The position numbers were made by a program, and so were the translations under genes. A model generated the notes under the pieces. That model was not told the DNA's origin. It searched no databases and saw only the letters and a program-made list of their open reading frames with translations. Positions 53,443 to 62,593 of a stretch of DNA of 64,000 nucleotides are shown piece by piece (position 1 is the first letter of the stretch; every line of letters begins with the position of its first letter). Origin of the DNA: Sphingomonas palmae. GTDB lineage: Bacteria; Pseudomonadota; Alphaproteobacteria; Sphingomonadales; Sphingomonadaceae. The stretch lies in the NCBI RefSeq assembly GCF_900109565.1, contig NZ_FNZZ01000003.1, positions 1 to 64,000 of the forward strand, given 5' to 3'.

Positions 53443-53784
53443 TCAGTCGTTGGCGGGCTTGGAGCCGAGCGGAGTGACCTCCGCCAGCGTCGCCTTGACC
53501 ACGCGCACGCGGGTGTTGGGGGCGATCTCCACCTCGACGAAGGCGTCCTCGACGCGCGTCACCTTGCCGACCAGACCGCCCGCGGTGACGACCGAATCAC
53601 CCTTCTTCACCGCCGCGACCGCTGCCTGCAGCTTGCGCACCCGCGCCTGCTGCGGACGGATCATCAGGAAGTAGAAGACGATGAAGATGAGGAACAGCGG
53701 CGCGAGGCCGAGGAAGCCGCCGAGTGCACCGTTCGCGGAACCCGCACCGCCGGCTGCCTGCGCGTAAGCTGGAGAGATGAGCAT
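53443..53784 (-). CDS. yajC: Preprotein translocase accessory subunit YajC
   Basis: 113 residues from MLISPAYAQAAGGAG. One TM segment (FLGLAPLFLIFIVFYFLMI) followed by RPQQARVRKLQAAVAAVKKG and the conserved GDSVVTAGGLVGKVTRV. An upstream in-frame TTG at 53793 is less likely. First gene of the sec accessory operon. Confidence 0.95.
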   Translation of the reverse strand: MLISPAYAQAAGGAGSANGALGGFLGLAPLFLIFIVFYFLMIRPQQARVRKLQAAVAAVKKGDSVVTAGGLVGKVTRVEDAFVEVEIAPNTRVRVVKATLAEVTPLGSKPAND

Positions 53785-53972
53785 CGTGTCCAAGCATGAA
53801 AAGTTGCGCGCGCGAGCGTCACCCGCACGCCAAAGAAGTTCCCGGCGCTACCATCGCGCGCCATCCGGCGCAACTGCCCGCCCCGGGAGCACCGCCGGGC
53901 GGACCGCGCGGGCGTGCGCGCAACAGGTCGCTTGCATCATCGCGTCGCCGCGCGTAATGGCCGCCGCTCGGT

Positions 53973-54049
53973 CGGGGCGTAGCGCAGCCTGGTAGCGCAT
54001 CACACTGGGGGTGTGGGGGTCGCAGGTTCGAATCCTGTCGCCCCGACCA
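53973..54049 (+). tRNA. tRNA-Pro (GGG)
   Basis: 77 nt with encoded CCA. Acceptor stem CGGGGCG/CGCCCCG, anticodon stem TCACA/TGTGG with one wobble, anticodon GGG at 54007-54009, T-arm GCAGGTTCGAATCCTGT. A minus-strand frame crossing it reads [15 protein letters not shown] text, a usual tRNA artefact. Confidence 0.96.
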
Positions 54050-54138
54050 AATCACACAGCGATGACGCGACAAGGCACCGCCTCGGTGCTGTCCTACACG
54101 CGCATGTTCACGCAATGTTCCCGCGGTTCAACCGGGGA

Positions 54139-54765
54139 ATGTTTCACGTGATCGATCAACTCATCGACAACGTCATCGACCGCGAGGGCGGCTATTCCAA
54201 TCACCCGAGCGATCGCGGTGGCGCCACCCGCTTCGGCATCACCGAGGGCACGGCGCGCGCGAACGGCTATGCCGGCGACATGCGGCATTTCTCGCGCGCC
54301 GCCGCCGCCGCGATCTACCGCCGCCTCTACTGGCTCCGCCCGCAGTTCGATTCTGTCGCCACCCGCGCGCCGGCACTCGCCGCCGAATTGTTCGACACCG
54401 GCGTCAACATGGGGCCGGCGGTCGCGGTGACCTTCCTGCAACGTGCGCTCAACGCGCTCAATCGTGGTGCGACCGACTATGCCGACGTGGTGCTCGACGG
54501 TCGCATCGGTGCGCAGACGCTCGCCGCGCTCGATCGCTTTCTCGCCACGCGGCGCGCGAGCGGGGAGGTGGTGCTCGACGGTCGCATCGGTGCGCAGACG
54601 CTCGCCGCGCTCGATCGCTTTCTCGCCACGCGGCGCGCGAGCGGGGAGGTGGTGCTCGTCAAGGCGATCGAGGCATTACAGGGCGAACGCTACATGGCCC
54701 TCGCCGAGCAGCGTCCCGCGAACGAGGCGTTCCTTTACGGCTGGCTCGCCAATCGCCTCAACTGA
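54139..54765 (+). CDS. Endolysin, N-acetylmuramidase (GH108), with internal duplication
   Basis: 208 residues from MFHVIDQLIDNVIDREGG. Catalytic Glu16 lies in DREGGYSNHPSDRGGATRFG, the GH108 signature. A C-terminal peptidoglycan-binding-type domain (PG_binding_3) follows, here with a 27-residue segment (VVLDGRIGAQTLAALDRFLA start) repeated exactly, so the protein is about 27 residues longer than family norm. It would cut the glycan backbone of peptidoglycan. Together with the 3-TM holin downstream it forms a lysis pair like that of gene transfer agents; a prophage remnant next to tRNA-Pro is the alternative. Confidence 0.88.
   Translation: MFHVIDQLIDNVIDREGGYSNHPSDRGGATRFGITEGTARANGYAGDMRHFSRAAAAAIYRRLYWLRPQFDSVATRAPALAAELFDTGVNMGPAVAVTFLQRALNALNRGATDYADVVLDGRIGAQTLAALDRFLATRRASGEVVLDGRIGAQTLAALDRFLATRRASGEVVLVKAIEALQGERYMALAEQRPANEAFLYGWLANRLN
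54487..54648 (+). repeat. Exact 81-bp tandem duplication inside the endolysin gene
   Basis: The block 54487-54567 is identical to 54568-54648, in frame (27 codons). A third partial start, GTGGTGCTC, follows at 54649. Zero differences across 81 bases mean it is recent, or an assembly artefact. Confidence 0.97.
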
Positions 54766-54785
54766 CCGCGCCGAAGGTCACGCCC

Positions 54786-54827
54786 TTCGCGCGCACATGC
54801 GTAGGGGTGTGACTTTCGTGACCTTCC
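54786..54827 (-). repeat. Tandem-unit repeat, GTCAC subtype, copy B
   Basis: On the minus strand GGAAGGTCACGAAAGTCACA, then CCCCTACGCATGTGCGCGCG. The two 9-base units on the plus strand are TGACTTTCG (54810-54818) and TGACCTTCC (54819-54827). It sits between the endolysin stop and the holin start and could be a regulatory site as well as a repeat. Confidence 0.65.
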
Positions 54828-54858
54828 AGCCTCACCGATCCTGCTCAGGAGCCGCACT

Positions 54859-55266
54859 ATGGCCTTGCCCGTTACCGACCTCGTCGCGCCGATCGCGGGC
54901 GTGCTCGACCGCATCATCCCCGATCCCGCCGCGCGCGACGCCGCCAAGCTCGAACTGCTGCGGCTCGATCGCGCCCACGAACTCGGCACGCTCCGTACGC
55001 AGATGGCGGGGGTGCTGGCGGAGGCGAACAGCCCCGACCGCTGGACCGCGCGCGCGCGTCCGTCGTTCCTCTACGTCATGTACGCGCTGCTGCTGTGGAG
55101 CATCCCGATGGGGCTCATCGCCGCGATCCGGCCCGCGGCGGCGCAGGCGATCGCACGCGGCATGACCGCCTATCTGAACGGATTGCCCGAACCGCTCTAT
55201 GCGCTCTTCGGCACCGGTTATCTCGGCTACACCGTCGCGCGCGAATGGGGAAAGCGGCCGCGCTGA
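54859..55266 (+). CDS. Holin of the GTA 3-TM type
   Basis: 135 residues. N-terminal IIPDPAARDAAKLELLRLDR, the central SRARPSFLYVMY-like block (here ARARPSFLYVMYALLLWSIP) and a final GTGYLGYTVAREWGK are hallmarks of the holin family linked to gene-transfer-agent release (PF11351). Two to three hydrophobic segments at about 75-125. Holin pores let endolysin reach the wall. CAGGAG is 8 bases before the ATG. Directly follows the endolysin gene. Confidence 0.88.
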   Translation: MALPVTDLVAPIAGVLDRIIPDPAARDAAKLELLRLDRAHELGTLRTQMAGVLAEANSPDRWTARARPSFLYVMYALLLWSIPMGLIAAIRPAAAQAIARGMTAYLNGLPEPLYALFGTGYLGYTVAREWGKRPR

Positions 55267-55270
55267 CGCA

Positions 55271-55456
55271 CTACGAGGCGGCGGCGTTCTCGCCGGCCGT
55301 TTCGTCGCTCTCGTCCGAATAGGCGCGTTCCAGATACAGTTCGGCCATCTGGTAATGCGCGCGGCACGCCGCCGGGTTCTCGGTCGCGCTCGCGGCCTCG
55401 ATCTCGGCCTCTGCGCGGCGGTTATAATATTCGCGATCGTCGTCGTCGGTACGCAC
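55271..55456 (-). CDS. Small acidic protein, unknown function
   Basis: 61 residues from GTG (MRTDDDDREYYNRRAEAEIE); AAGGAG lies 7 bases before the GTG. It reads as one helical, charged unit with HYQMAELYLERAYSDESDE, a TPR-like helix pattern. Small conserved proteins of this look are common near hslVU in sphingomonads. Function unknown. Convergent with the holin gene. Confidence 0.65.
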   Translation of the reverse strand: MRTDDDDREYYNRRAEAEIEAASATENPAACRAHYQMAELYLERAYSDESDETAGENAAAS

Positions 55457-55629
55457 GCACCATCTCCTTGGAGGAGGATGTCGCATGCGCGTGTTTCCCC
55501 CGCTTTGCTACAACATAGGAAATCGTACGCGCGGTTTTTATGCACCATCCGCATGGTAGCTTTGCGAGACGCAGCGCGCTTGTCCGGCGGGGTTGGCACA
55601 ATCCCGCGCCGCTACCTACATGGCGGCGC

Positions 55630-56199
55630 ATGAGCGGGAACGATCCACATTCCATGCCGGTCTGGCATGGCACCACCATTCTTTCGGTCCGGCGCGGCGG
55701 CAAGGTCGTCGTGGCGGGCGACGGCCAGGTCTCGATGGGGCCGACCGTGATGAAGCCCAACGCGCGCAAGGTCCGCACGCTCGGCAAGGACGGTAAGGTC
55801 ATCGGCGGTTTCGCCGGTGCGACCGCTGACGCCTTCACGTTGTTCGAGCGGCTCGAGGCGAAGCTCGAGCGCCACAACGGGCAGCTGATGCGCGCCGCGG
55901 TCGAACTTGCCAAGGACTGGCGCACCGACAAGTATCTGCGCAACCTCGAGGCGATGATGATCGTCGCCGACCGCGACGTGACGCTGATCCTGACCGGCAA
56001 CGGTGACGTGCTGGAACCGGAAGCGGGCGTCGCCGCGATCGGATCGGGCGGCAATTTCGCGCTCGCCGGCGCGCGCGCGCTGGTCGACTACGAACAGGAT
56101 GCGGAAACGATCGCCAGGCGGGCGATGAAGATCGCCGCCGACCTCTGCGTCTACACCAACGATCGCCTCGTCGTCGAAACGCTCGACTCGGCCAACTGA
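55630..56199 (+). CDS. hslV: ATP-dependent protease HslVU, peptidase subunit
   Basis: 189 residues from [18 protein letters not shown]. The catalytic Thr is in [12 protein letters not shown] (T15 here), so about 14 residues must be removed to free its amino group, unlike E. coli, where Thr follows Met directly; this extension is usual in alphaproteobacteria. Other HslV blocks: [20 protein letters not shown] and [20 protein letters not shown]. Degrades proteins unfolded by HslU. Seven bases before hslU. Confidence 0.96.
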   Translation: MSGNDPHSMPVWHGTTILSVRRGGKVVVAGDGQVSMGPTVMKPNARKVRTLGKDGKVIGGFAGATADAFTLFERLEAKLERHNGQLMRAAVELAKDWRTDKYLRNLEAMMIVADRDVTLILTGNGDVLEPEAGVAAIGSGGNFALAGARALVDYEQDAETIARRAMKIAADLCVYTNDRLVVETLDSAN

Positions 56200-56206
56200 G
56201 TTTCCC

Positions 56207-57508
56207 ATGCAAGACAATCTGACGCCCAAGGCGATCGTCGCCGCGCTCGACGCGCACATCATCGGTCAGCGCGACGCCAAGCGCGCGGTCGCGGTCGCGC
56301 TCCGCAACCGCTGGCGGCGACAGCGGCTCGGCGCCGATCTGCGTGACGAGGTGACGCCCAAGAACATCCTGATGATCGGGCCGACCGGGTGCGGCAAGAC
56401 CGAGATCAGCCGCCGTCTGGCGAAACTCGCCGACGCGCCGTTCGTGAAGGTGGAGGCGACCAAGTTCACCGAGGTGGGCTATGTCGGCCGCGACGTCGAG
56501 CAGATTGCGCGCGACCTGGTCGAGGAGGCGGTGCGGCTGGAGAAGGAACGCCGGCGTCTGGCGGTCAAGGACAAGGCCGAGGAAGCGGCGATGAACCGCC
56601 TGCTCGACGCGCTGGTCGGCAAGGACTCGAGTCAGGCGACGCGCGAGAGCTTCCGCCAGCGTTTCCGCGACGGTCACCTAGACCAGACCGAGATCGAGCT
56701 CGAACTCAGCCAGACGCCGCAGATGCCGTTCGACATTCCCGGCGGCGGGTCGGTCGGCATGATCAACTTGAGCGAGATGATGGGCAAGGCGTTCGGCAAC
56801 AACGCGCCCAAGCAGCGCCGCAAGCTGCTCGTCCCCGCCGCGTGGGAGAAATTGGTCGAGGAGGAAGCCGACAAGCGGCTCGATCAGGACGAGGTCAGCC
56901 GCACCGCGCTCGCGGACGCGGAGGCGAACGGCATCGTCTTCCTCGACGAGATCGACAAGATCGCAGTCAGCGATGTGCGCGGTGGCTCGGTCAGCCGCGA
57001 GGGCGTCCAGCGCGACCTGCTGCCGCTGATCGAGGGGACCACCGTCTCGACCAAATACGGTCCGATGAAGACCGACCACATCCTCTTCATTGCCTCTGGC
57101 GCCTTCCACGTCGCCAAGCCGAGCGACCTGCTGCCCGAGCTACAGGGCCGCCTGCCGATCCGCGTCGAGTTGAAGGGCCTGACCGAGGACGATTTCGTCT
57201 CGATCCTGTCCGACACCAAGGCATCGCTGCCTGCGCAGTACAAGGCGCTGATCGCGACCGAGGGCGTCGAGGTCAGCTTCACCGACGACGGCATCCGCGC
57301 GGTCGCGCGCATCGCGGCGGAAGTGAACGGCGAGATCGAGAACATCGGTGCGCGCCGCTTGCAAACCGTGATGGAGAAGCTGCTGGAGGAAGTCAGCTTC
57401 GATGCCGAGGACCGAAAGGGCGAGAGCCTCGTCGTCGACGCCGCTTACGTCGAGCAGCAGCTCGCCAGCGTTGCACGGAACGCCGACCTCAGCCGTTTCG
57501 TCCTGTAA
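56207..57508 (+). CDS. hslU: ATP-dependent protease HslVU, ATPase subunit
   Basis: 433-residue AAA+ unfoldase. Walker [15 protein letters not shown], Walker [29 protein letters not shown] (pore region), a long inserted I-domain with coiled segments (about 110-230), and a C-terminal SRFVL tail that docks into HslV. Co-expressed with hslV. Heat-shock control is expected, though no promoter was identified. Confidence 0.97.
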   Translation: MQDNLTPKAIVAALDAHIIGQRDAKRAVAVALRNRWRRQRLGADLRDEVTPKNILMIGPTGCGKTEISRRLAKLADAPFVKVEATKFTEVGYVGRDVEQIARDLVEEAVRLEKERRRLAVKDKAEEAAMNRLLDALVGKDSSQATRESFRQRFRDGHLDQTEIELELSQTPQMPFDIPGGGSVGMINLSEMMGKAFGNNAPKQRRKLLVPAAWEKLVEEEADKRLDQDEVSRTALADAEANGIVFLDEIDKIAVSDVRGGSVSREGVQRDLLPLIEGTTVSTKYGPMKTDHILFIASGAFHVAKPSDLLPELQGRLPIRVELKGLTEDDFVSILSDTKASLPAQYKALIATEGVEVSFTDDGIRAVARIAAEVNGEIENIGARRLQTVMEKLLEEVSFDAEDRKGESLVVDAAYVEQQLASVARNADLSRFVL

Positions 57509-57533
57509 GGCTGCTCGCCGGGCTGGCTGATCG

Positions 57534-58301
57534 TCAGCCCGGCAGGCCGATGATCGCGATCTGCCGCCCGTAATCGGGCTCGCCGCGATGCGTCGCGCGG
57601 CGATAGCTGAAGAAGCGGTCCTCGTTGGCATAGGTGTCGAGCCCCATCGCCTCGATCCGCCGTACGCCGGCCTTGGCTAGCCGATGCGCAACATAGCCCT
57701 CGAGGTCGAACTGCGCGTGCTCGGCGCGACCGTCGGCGAAGAAGCGCTCGTTCGCTGGATCAGCCTCCTCGAACCGGAGCCGAAACGCGGCGTCGACCTC
57801 GTAGCTGGCGCGCGCGATGCACGGCCCGATCGCGGCGGCGATCCGATCCCGAACGGCGCCGAGCGCTTCCATCGCGTCGACCGTCGCGTCGGTGACTCCG
57901 CCCAGCGCACCCTTCCATCCGGCATGCGCCGCGCCGACCACGCCTGCCTCAACGTCGGCCAGCAGCACCGGCGCGCAATCGGCAGTGACGATGCCGAGTG
58001 CGAGCGCGGGATTGTCGGTCACCAGCGCGTCGGCGTGTGGCCGCACGCCGTTCGCGAACGGCACCCGTACCGTGACGCAATCGGGCGAGTGGATCTGGTA
58101 CGGCGTCAGCAGCGTCGCCCCCGGCCTGACCGCTGCGAGCGCCGCCATGCGGTTTTCCGCGACTGCCGCCTGATCGTCGCTCGATCCCGCGCCGACATTC
58201 AGCCCCGCGAACACGCCGCCCGACGCACCGCCGCGTCGGCCGAGAAACCCGTGCGGCACACCGGCCAGCACATCGGCGCGGATGACCTCGACCGCGCTCA
58301 C
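57534..58301 (-). CDS. pgeF: Peptidoglycan editing factor/polyphenol oxidase (YfiH family)
   Basis: 255 residues from GTG (MSAVEVIRADVLAG), overlapping the GNAT stop in GTGA. The copper/zinc ligand set of the laccase-like family is visible: HSPDCVTV, TADCAPVLL and GAAHAGWKGALGG. In bacteria it removes L-Ser-type mistakes from peptidoglycan precursors. End of the operon lgt-midA-GNAT-pgeF. Confidence 0.93.
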   Translation of the reverse strand: MSAVEVIRADVLAGVPHGFLGRRGGASGGVFAGLNVGAGSSDDQAAVAENRMAALAAVRPGATLLTPYQIHSPDCVTVRVPFANGVRPHADALVTDNPALALGIVTADCAPVLLADVEAGVVGAAHAGWKGALGGVTDATVDAMEALGAVRDRIAAAIGPCIARASYEVDAAFRLRFEEADPANERFFADGRAEHAQFDLEGYVAHRLAKAGVRRIEAMGLDTYANEDRFFSYRRATHRGEPDYGRQIAIIGLPG

Positions 58302-58813
58302 AGCGCCAGCCGCATGATCAGGTCGCGATCGACCTGCGTCCCGGTCTGAAACGCGTAGTCGCCGACGTGAACGAAGCCGTGCTTCTGGTAGAAGCGCCGC
58401 GCCCGCGCATTCTCCTCCCAGACGGTCAGCAGCAGGCTCGACGCACCACGCGACTGCGCGATCCGGCGCGACCAGTCGAGCAGCGCGGGCGCCACACCCT
58501 GTCCGTGATGAGCCCCATCGACGTAGAGTTGCCGCAGCTGGTGCGCGCCGGTCGCGTCGACCTCGTCGGTGAAGATCGGCGCGCTCATCTTCGCGTAGCC
58601 GATCACCTGTTGGTCGCTCATCGCTACGCGGTAGTCGAAGGCTGGATCGGGCAGGTCGCGGATCAGCGCTCCCGCAGGGCCGAACGCCTCCGCCAGATAC
58701 GCCTCGATGTCGGCAGCCGGCGCGGAATGGCCGAACGTGTCGAGCCACACTCGCCGCGCCATCGCGTCGATCGCAGGGCCATCGTCGGGCATCGCGTCGC
58801 GGTAGACGATCAC
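58298..58813 (-). CDS. GNAT family N-acetyltransferase
   Basis: 171 residues from GTG (MIVYRDAMPDDGPAID), overlapping the midA stop in GTGA. Acetyl-CoA-binding segment LRQLYVDGAHHGQGVAPALL (quoted as the signature) and the C-terminal ENARARRFYQKHGF are intact. Substrate unknown. It is inserted in an otherwise common lgt-midA-pgeF order. Confidence 0.88.
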   Translation of the reverse strand: MIVYRDAMPDDGPAIDAMARRVWLDTFGHSAPAADIEAYLAEAFGPAGALIRDLPDPAFDYRVAMSDQQVIGYAKMSAPIFTDEVDATGAHQLRQLYVDGAHHGQGVAPALLDWSRRIAQSRGASSLLLTVWEENARARRFYQKHGFVHVGDYAFQTGTQVDRDLIMRLAL

Positions 58814-59850
58814 GCGAACCCCGCCGGCTCTGGCCAGTCGCGGTGCCTGACCGCCATCGCCCGAAACAACTCGCCCATTTCCTCGACCAGCCGGCGACGA
58901 TCCTCCGCGACGCGCGGACCCAGCGCCGCGGCGCGCGCGTCGATGCCGAGCGCGGTCAGGAACGCGCCTTGACCGACCGGACCCGAACGCCGGCATCCCG
59001 ATGCCTCCGCCGCGAGCGCCAGCGTCGCGAAGTCGACGTGCGCGGTCAGATCCTGCTCACCGGGCGCCTCGAACGGATTGGCGTAAGCGTGGCCCCGGAT
59101 CGCCTGCAACGTGTCGCCGACTGCCGGCCCCTCGTAGCCGTAATCGATCACCAGCATCGCGCCGCCCTGCGCCTCGATCAGTGCCGAAAGTCCCGCCATG
59201 ATCGCCACGCTCGCGGGCGATGTCTCGACCACTGATCCGGGTGCGGCCGTGTCGAGCGCCTCGGGCATGATCCCGGCCGGCATCGCGCCGCCCGCGATCG
59301 GCAGGAACAACGTGTCCTGACACGCGACCAGCCGCTCGCGCCAGCCATCGGCGCCGCGCACCAATTGCCGGATCGGCAGCGCGTCGAAAAACTCGTTGGC
59401 GACGACGATCAGCGGCACGTTGGCGGGCAGCGTGGACACGTCGTCGTGCCACGTCGCCTCGGGCACCGCACGTGCCTGCATCTCGCGCAGCGCCGGGCTG
59501 TTCTCGACGAAGTGAACGGGCGGTGTCAGCCCCGCCGCTCGCATCGCGCGCAGCGCGTCGGCGGTCAGCGTGCCGCGGCCCGGCCCCGGCTCGACCCACG
59601 CGATCTCGGGACGCCCCGCGCGATCCCACAGGTCTGCCGCCCACAGCCCGATCAGCTCGCCGAACATCTGGCTGATCTCAGGCGCGGTGGTAAAGTCGCC
59701 GGCGGCACCCAGCGGATCGCGCGTCGCGTAATAATGCGCGTTGGCCGCCGCCATGAACTGGCTGACCGGGATCGGCCCGCCGAGCGTGATCGCGCGCGCC
59801 AGCCGCTCGGCGAGCAGCGGCTCGCCGGTTGGGGCGCCCGGCGGCGGCAC
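58810..59850 (-). CDS. midA: SAM-dependent methyltransferase, MidA/NDUFAF7 family (DUF185)
   Basis: 346 residues from GTG (MPPPGAPTGEPLLAERLARA). SAM motif VEPGPGRGTLTADALR, upstream AAGDFTTAPEISQMFGELIG, and a DYGYEG motif in the C-terminal half. Mitochondrial relatives methylate an arginine of complex I subunit NDUFS2. The N-terminal part overlaps the lgt 3' end by 17 codons or less depending on the start; no Shine-Dalgarno site is visible, so the start is uncertain. Confidence 0.88.
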   Translation of the reverse strand: MPPPGAPTGEPLLAERLARAITLGGPIPVSQFMAAANAHYYATRDPLGAAGDFTTAPEISQMFGELIGLWAADLWDRAGRPEIAWVEPGPGRGTLTADALRAMRAAGLTPPVHFVENSPALREMQARAVPEATWHDDVSTLPANVPLIVVANEFFDALPIRQLVRGADGWRERLVACQDTLFLPIAGGAMPAGIMPEALDTAAPGSVVETSPASVAIMAGLSALIEAQGGAMLVIDYGYEGPAVGDTLQAIRGHAYANPFEAPGEQDLTAHVDFATLALAAEASGCRRSGPVGQGAFLTALGIDARAAALGPRVAEDRRRLVEEMGELFRAMAVRHRDWPEPAGFA

Positions 59851-59867
59851 CAGCGGATGCGCGCCGC

Positions 59868-60761
59868 TCAGGCGACGCTCTCCAGCCCGGCGGTCGGCTC
59901 GATCCGCTGGCGACGACCCGGCGCGGTCGCGATCAGGAACGCGCCCGCCAGCACCATCGGGATGCACAAAACCTGGCCCATGTGGATCGTGTTGGCGAAG
60001 AACGTGCCAGCGAATTGCGCGTCGGGTTCACGGAAGAACTCGACGATGAACCGTGCCACGCCGTAGCCGAGCAGGAACAATCCGACGAGCTTGCCCGGCT
60101 GGTACCGCGCCTTGGTCCGCCAGAAGAAGAACCACAGCAGCAGGAACAGGCAGATGCCCTCCAGCCCCGCCTCGTAAAGCTGGCTCGGATGGCGCGCGGG
60201 CTCGACGAAGCCGGTTGGCACGGTGCGCTCGAACACGATCGCCCAGGGAACGTCGCTCGGCTTGCCCCACAATTCGCCGTTCACGAAGTTGGCGAGCCGC
60301 CCGAAGAACAGCCCGAACGGCACCACGCAGGCGACGTAGTCGTGGATGCGCAGCCAGTTGAGCTTGTGCTTGCGCGCGAACCAAATGATCCCGAGCGACG
60401 TGCCGATCACCCCGCCGTGGAACGACATGCCGCCGTCCCACAATCTGAGGATCCGCAAGGGACTCGACAGCATCTCGGGCGCGTAGAACAGCACGTAGCC
60501 GATCCGCCCGCCCAGAATGATGCCGAGCGTCGCGTAGAAAACGAGGTCGTCGGCGTGGCGCCTGGCCATCGGGGCGCCGGGCTGCGCGAGCAGCTTCAGC
60601 AGGTACCACCAGCCGACGACGATTCCCGCGATATAGGCGAGGCTGTACCAGCGCAGCGTGAAGAAGCCGAGCGTGAACACGTCGGGGTGGAGGCCGAGAT
60701 CGGCGAAACGGATGTGGCCGGTGCCCGCGTAGGCGGCATCGGCGAGTATCGGCAGGATCAA
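59868..60761 (-). CDS. lgt: Prolipoprotein diacylglyceryl transferase
   Basis: 297 residues from a TTG start ([13 protein letters not shown]) with GAGGGG 6 bases upstream; an ATG at 60806 is an alternative with a 15-residue extension. Seven TM segments. Lgt signature [17 protein letters not shown] and [11 protein letters not shown] are intact, including the essential His/Arg. It moves diacylglycerol from phosphatidylglycerol to the lipobox Cys of prelipoproteins, such as those at 11661, 20248, 22282 and 39528. Confidence 0.96.
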   Translation of the reverse strand: MILPILADAAYAGTGHIRFADLGLHPDVFTLGFFTLRWYSLAYIAGIVVGWWYLLKLLAQPGAPMARRHADDLVFYATLGIILGGRIGYVLFYAPEMLSSPLRILRLWDGGMSFHGGVIGTSLGIIWFARKHKLNWLRIHDYVACVVPFGLFFGRLANFVNGELWGKPSDVPWAIVFERTVPTGFVEPARHPSQLYEAGLEGICLFLLLWFFFWRTKARYQPGKLVGLFLLGYGVARFIVEFFREPDAQFAGTFFANTIHMGQVLCIPMVLAGAFLIATAPGRRQRIEPTAGLESVA

Positions 60762-60841
60762 GGCTTTCCCCTCAACATCGTCGTCTCCATAAGGAGCCAA
60801 GGGCACAAGACCAAGCCGTCAACGGCGGCCAAGCGGAGAGA

Positions 60842-62542
60842 ATGATGCGAACCGAGCTCGACCAGCGGATGGATGCGGTGATGGGCGCGATGACGGGCGC
60901 GGGCGGGCAGTTGCCGCTCGGGCAAATCGAACGCTTCGGTCGCTCGCTGCCCTACATCACCGCCGCGCCGCCGACGCTGCCGGCCTATTTCGCGCATTTC
61001 TGCACCCAGCACGCCGAGGCCGAGTTCCTGATTGCCGGCGACGAGCGGCTGACCTTCGGACAGGTGCACGCCGCGGCGGCGAAGGTCGCCGACGCGCTCG
61101 TCGGGCATTACGGCATCGCCAAGGGCGACCGCGTCGGCATCGCCGCGCGCAATTCGCCATCGTGGATCGTGCTCTACATGGGCATCCTGATGGCGGGCGG
61201 CACCGCGACGCTGCTCAACGGCTGGTGGCAGGCCGAGGAGTTCGAGGCCGCGATCCGCGACGTCGGTGTCGGCCTGATCTTCGCCGACCTGCCCCGCGCC
61301 AAGCGGCTGGCGGCGATCGAGGGTATGTCGGTGCGGGTCGAGGCGATCGACGATCTGCGCCCGCTGGACGAGGCGATCGGCGCCGTCATCCATCACGCGT
61401 CCGGCGCGGCGCTGCCGACGCTGACCGATGATGATCGCGCCACGATCCTGTTCACGTCGGGGTCGACCGGGAAGTCGAAGGGCGCGCTGTCGACGCACTT
61501 CCAGGTGGTGCAGGGCATCTTCAACTATCTCGCCTCCGCGCTGATGATGCTGGGCATCGCGACGCAGGACGGCACCGCCAGCACGCTCCAACCCGCGACC
61601 CTGCTCAACGTGCCCTTGTTCCACGTCACCGCCGAAGTGCCGGTGTTCCTGCAAAGCATGGCGATCGGTCGCAAGCTGGTGCTGATGCCCAAGTGGGACG
61701 CTGAGGAAGCGATGCGGCTGATCGAGCGGGAGCAGGTCACCTATTTCGTCGGCGTGCCGCTGATGAGCTTCGAAATGCTGACGCATCCCAACCGCGGAAA
61801 GTACGACCTGTCGACGCTCGCCGACATCGCCGCGGGCGGCGCACCGCGCCCGGTCGAGCACGTCCGCCGCATCGATGCCGAGATGGAGGGCGCGCCGCTG
61901 ATCGGCTACGGCCTGACCGAGACCAACGGCATCGGCACGGGCAACTGGCGCGGCAATTACGTCGCCAAGCCCAACTCGGCCGGTCGCGCCTCGCCGCCGC
62001 TGGTCGACCTCGCGATCCTCGACGATGCGGGTAAGCCGGTGCACCAGGGCGAGCGCGGCGAGGTCTGCATCCGATCGGCCGCGTGTTTCGAGGAATATTG
62101 GAACAACCCGCAGGCGACCGCCGACGCGTTCACCGCCGACGGTTATTTCCGCACCGGCGACATCGGCTACCTAGACGAGGACGATTACCTGTTCATCGTC
62201 GATCGCAAGAAGGACATCATCATTCGCGGCGGCGAGAACATCAGCTGCCAGGAGGTGGAAGCCGCGCTCTACGAGCATCCCGAGGTTGCCGAGGCCGCGG
62301 TGTTCGGGCTCGCCGACGAACGCTACGGCGAAGTGCCGGGCGCGGTCGTCCACCTCGCGCACCCCGGCGTGATCGAATCGGAGGATCTGATCGCGTTCCT
62401 CACGCCGCACATCGCCGCGTTCAAGGTGCCGCAGAAAATCTGGATCGCCGACGAGCCGTTGCCGCGGCTAGGGACGGAGAAGATCGACAAGGTGTCGCTG
62501 CGCGCCAAATACCGCGCGCTCGCGCTGAGCGAGAGCGTCTAG
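60842..62542 (+). CDS. AMP-forming acyl-CoA synthetase/ligase
   Basis: 566 residues of the ANL superfamily: ATP-loop ILFTSGSTGKSKGAL, adenylate-binding GYGLTETNGIG, the A8 hinge FRTGDIGYLDEDDYLFIVDR (20 residues) and RGGENISCQEVEAALYEHP, and the catalytic Lys near the C-terminus (LGTEKIDKVSLRAKY). Activates a carboxylic acid, likely medium or long chain, with CoA. A molybdopterin oxidoreductase follows 50 bases later. Substrate unknown. Confidence 0.91.
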   Translation: MMRTELDQRMDAVMGAMTGAGGQLPLGQIERFGRSLPYITAAPPTLPAYFAHFCTQHAEAEFLIAGDERLTFGQVHAAAAKVADALVGHYGIAKGDRVGIAARNSPSWIVLYMGILMAGGTATLLNGWWQAEEFEAAIRDVGVGLIFADLPRAKRLAAIEGMSVRVEAIDDLRPLDEAIGAVIHHASGAALPTLTDDDRATILFTSGSTGKSKGALSTHFQVVQGIFNYLASALMMLGIATQDGTASTLQPATLLNVPLFHVTAEVPVFLQSMAIGRKLVLMPKWDAEEAMRLIEREQVTYFVGVPLMSFEMLTHPNRGKYDLSTLADIAAGGAPRPVEHVRRIDAEMEGAPLIGYGLTETNGIGTGNWRGNYVAKPNSAGRASPPLVDLAILDDAGKPVHQGERGEVCIRSAACFEEYWNNPQATADAFTADGYFRTGDIGYLDEDDYLFIVDRKKDIIIRGGENISCQEVEAALYEHPEVAEAAVFGLADERYGEVPGAVVHLAHPGVIESEDLIAFLTPHIAAFKVPQKIWIADEPLPRLGTEKIDKVSLRAKYRALALSESV

Positions 62543-62593
62543 CCGCCGTCGCGGCTGCTTGTTCGTTTCGGCGGGGCAGCTAAGGAGCGAGTG

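Noticed and set aside
53819..54115. Minus-strand ORF with [14 protein letters not shown] across tRNA-Pro
   Set aside because: Same tRNA antisense artefact.
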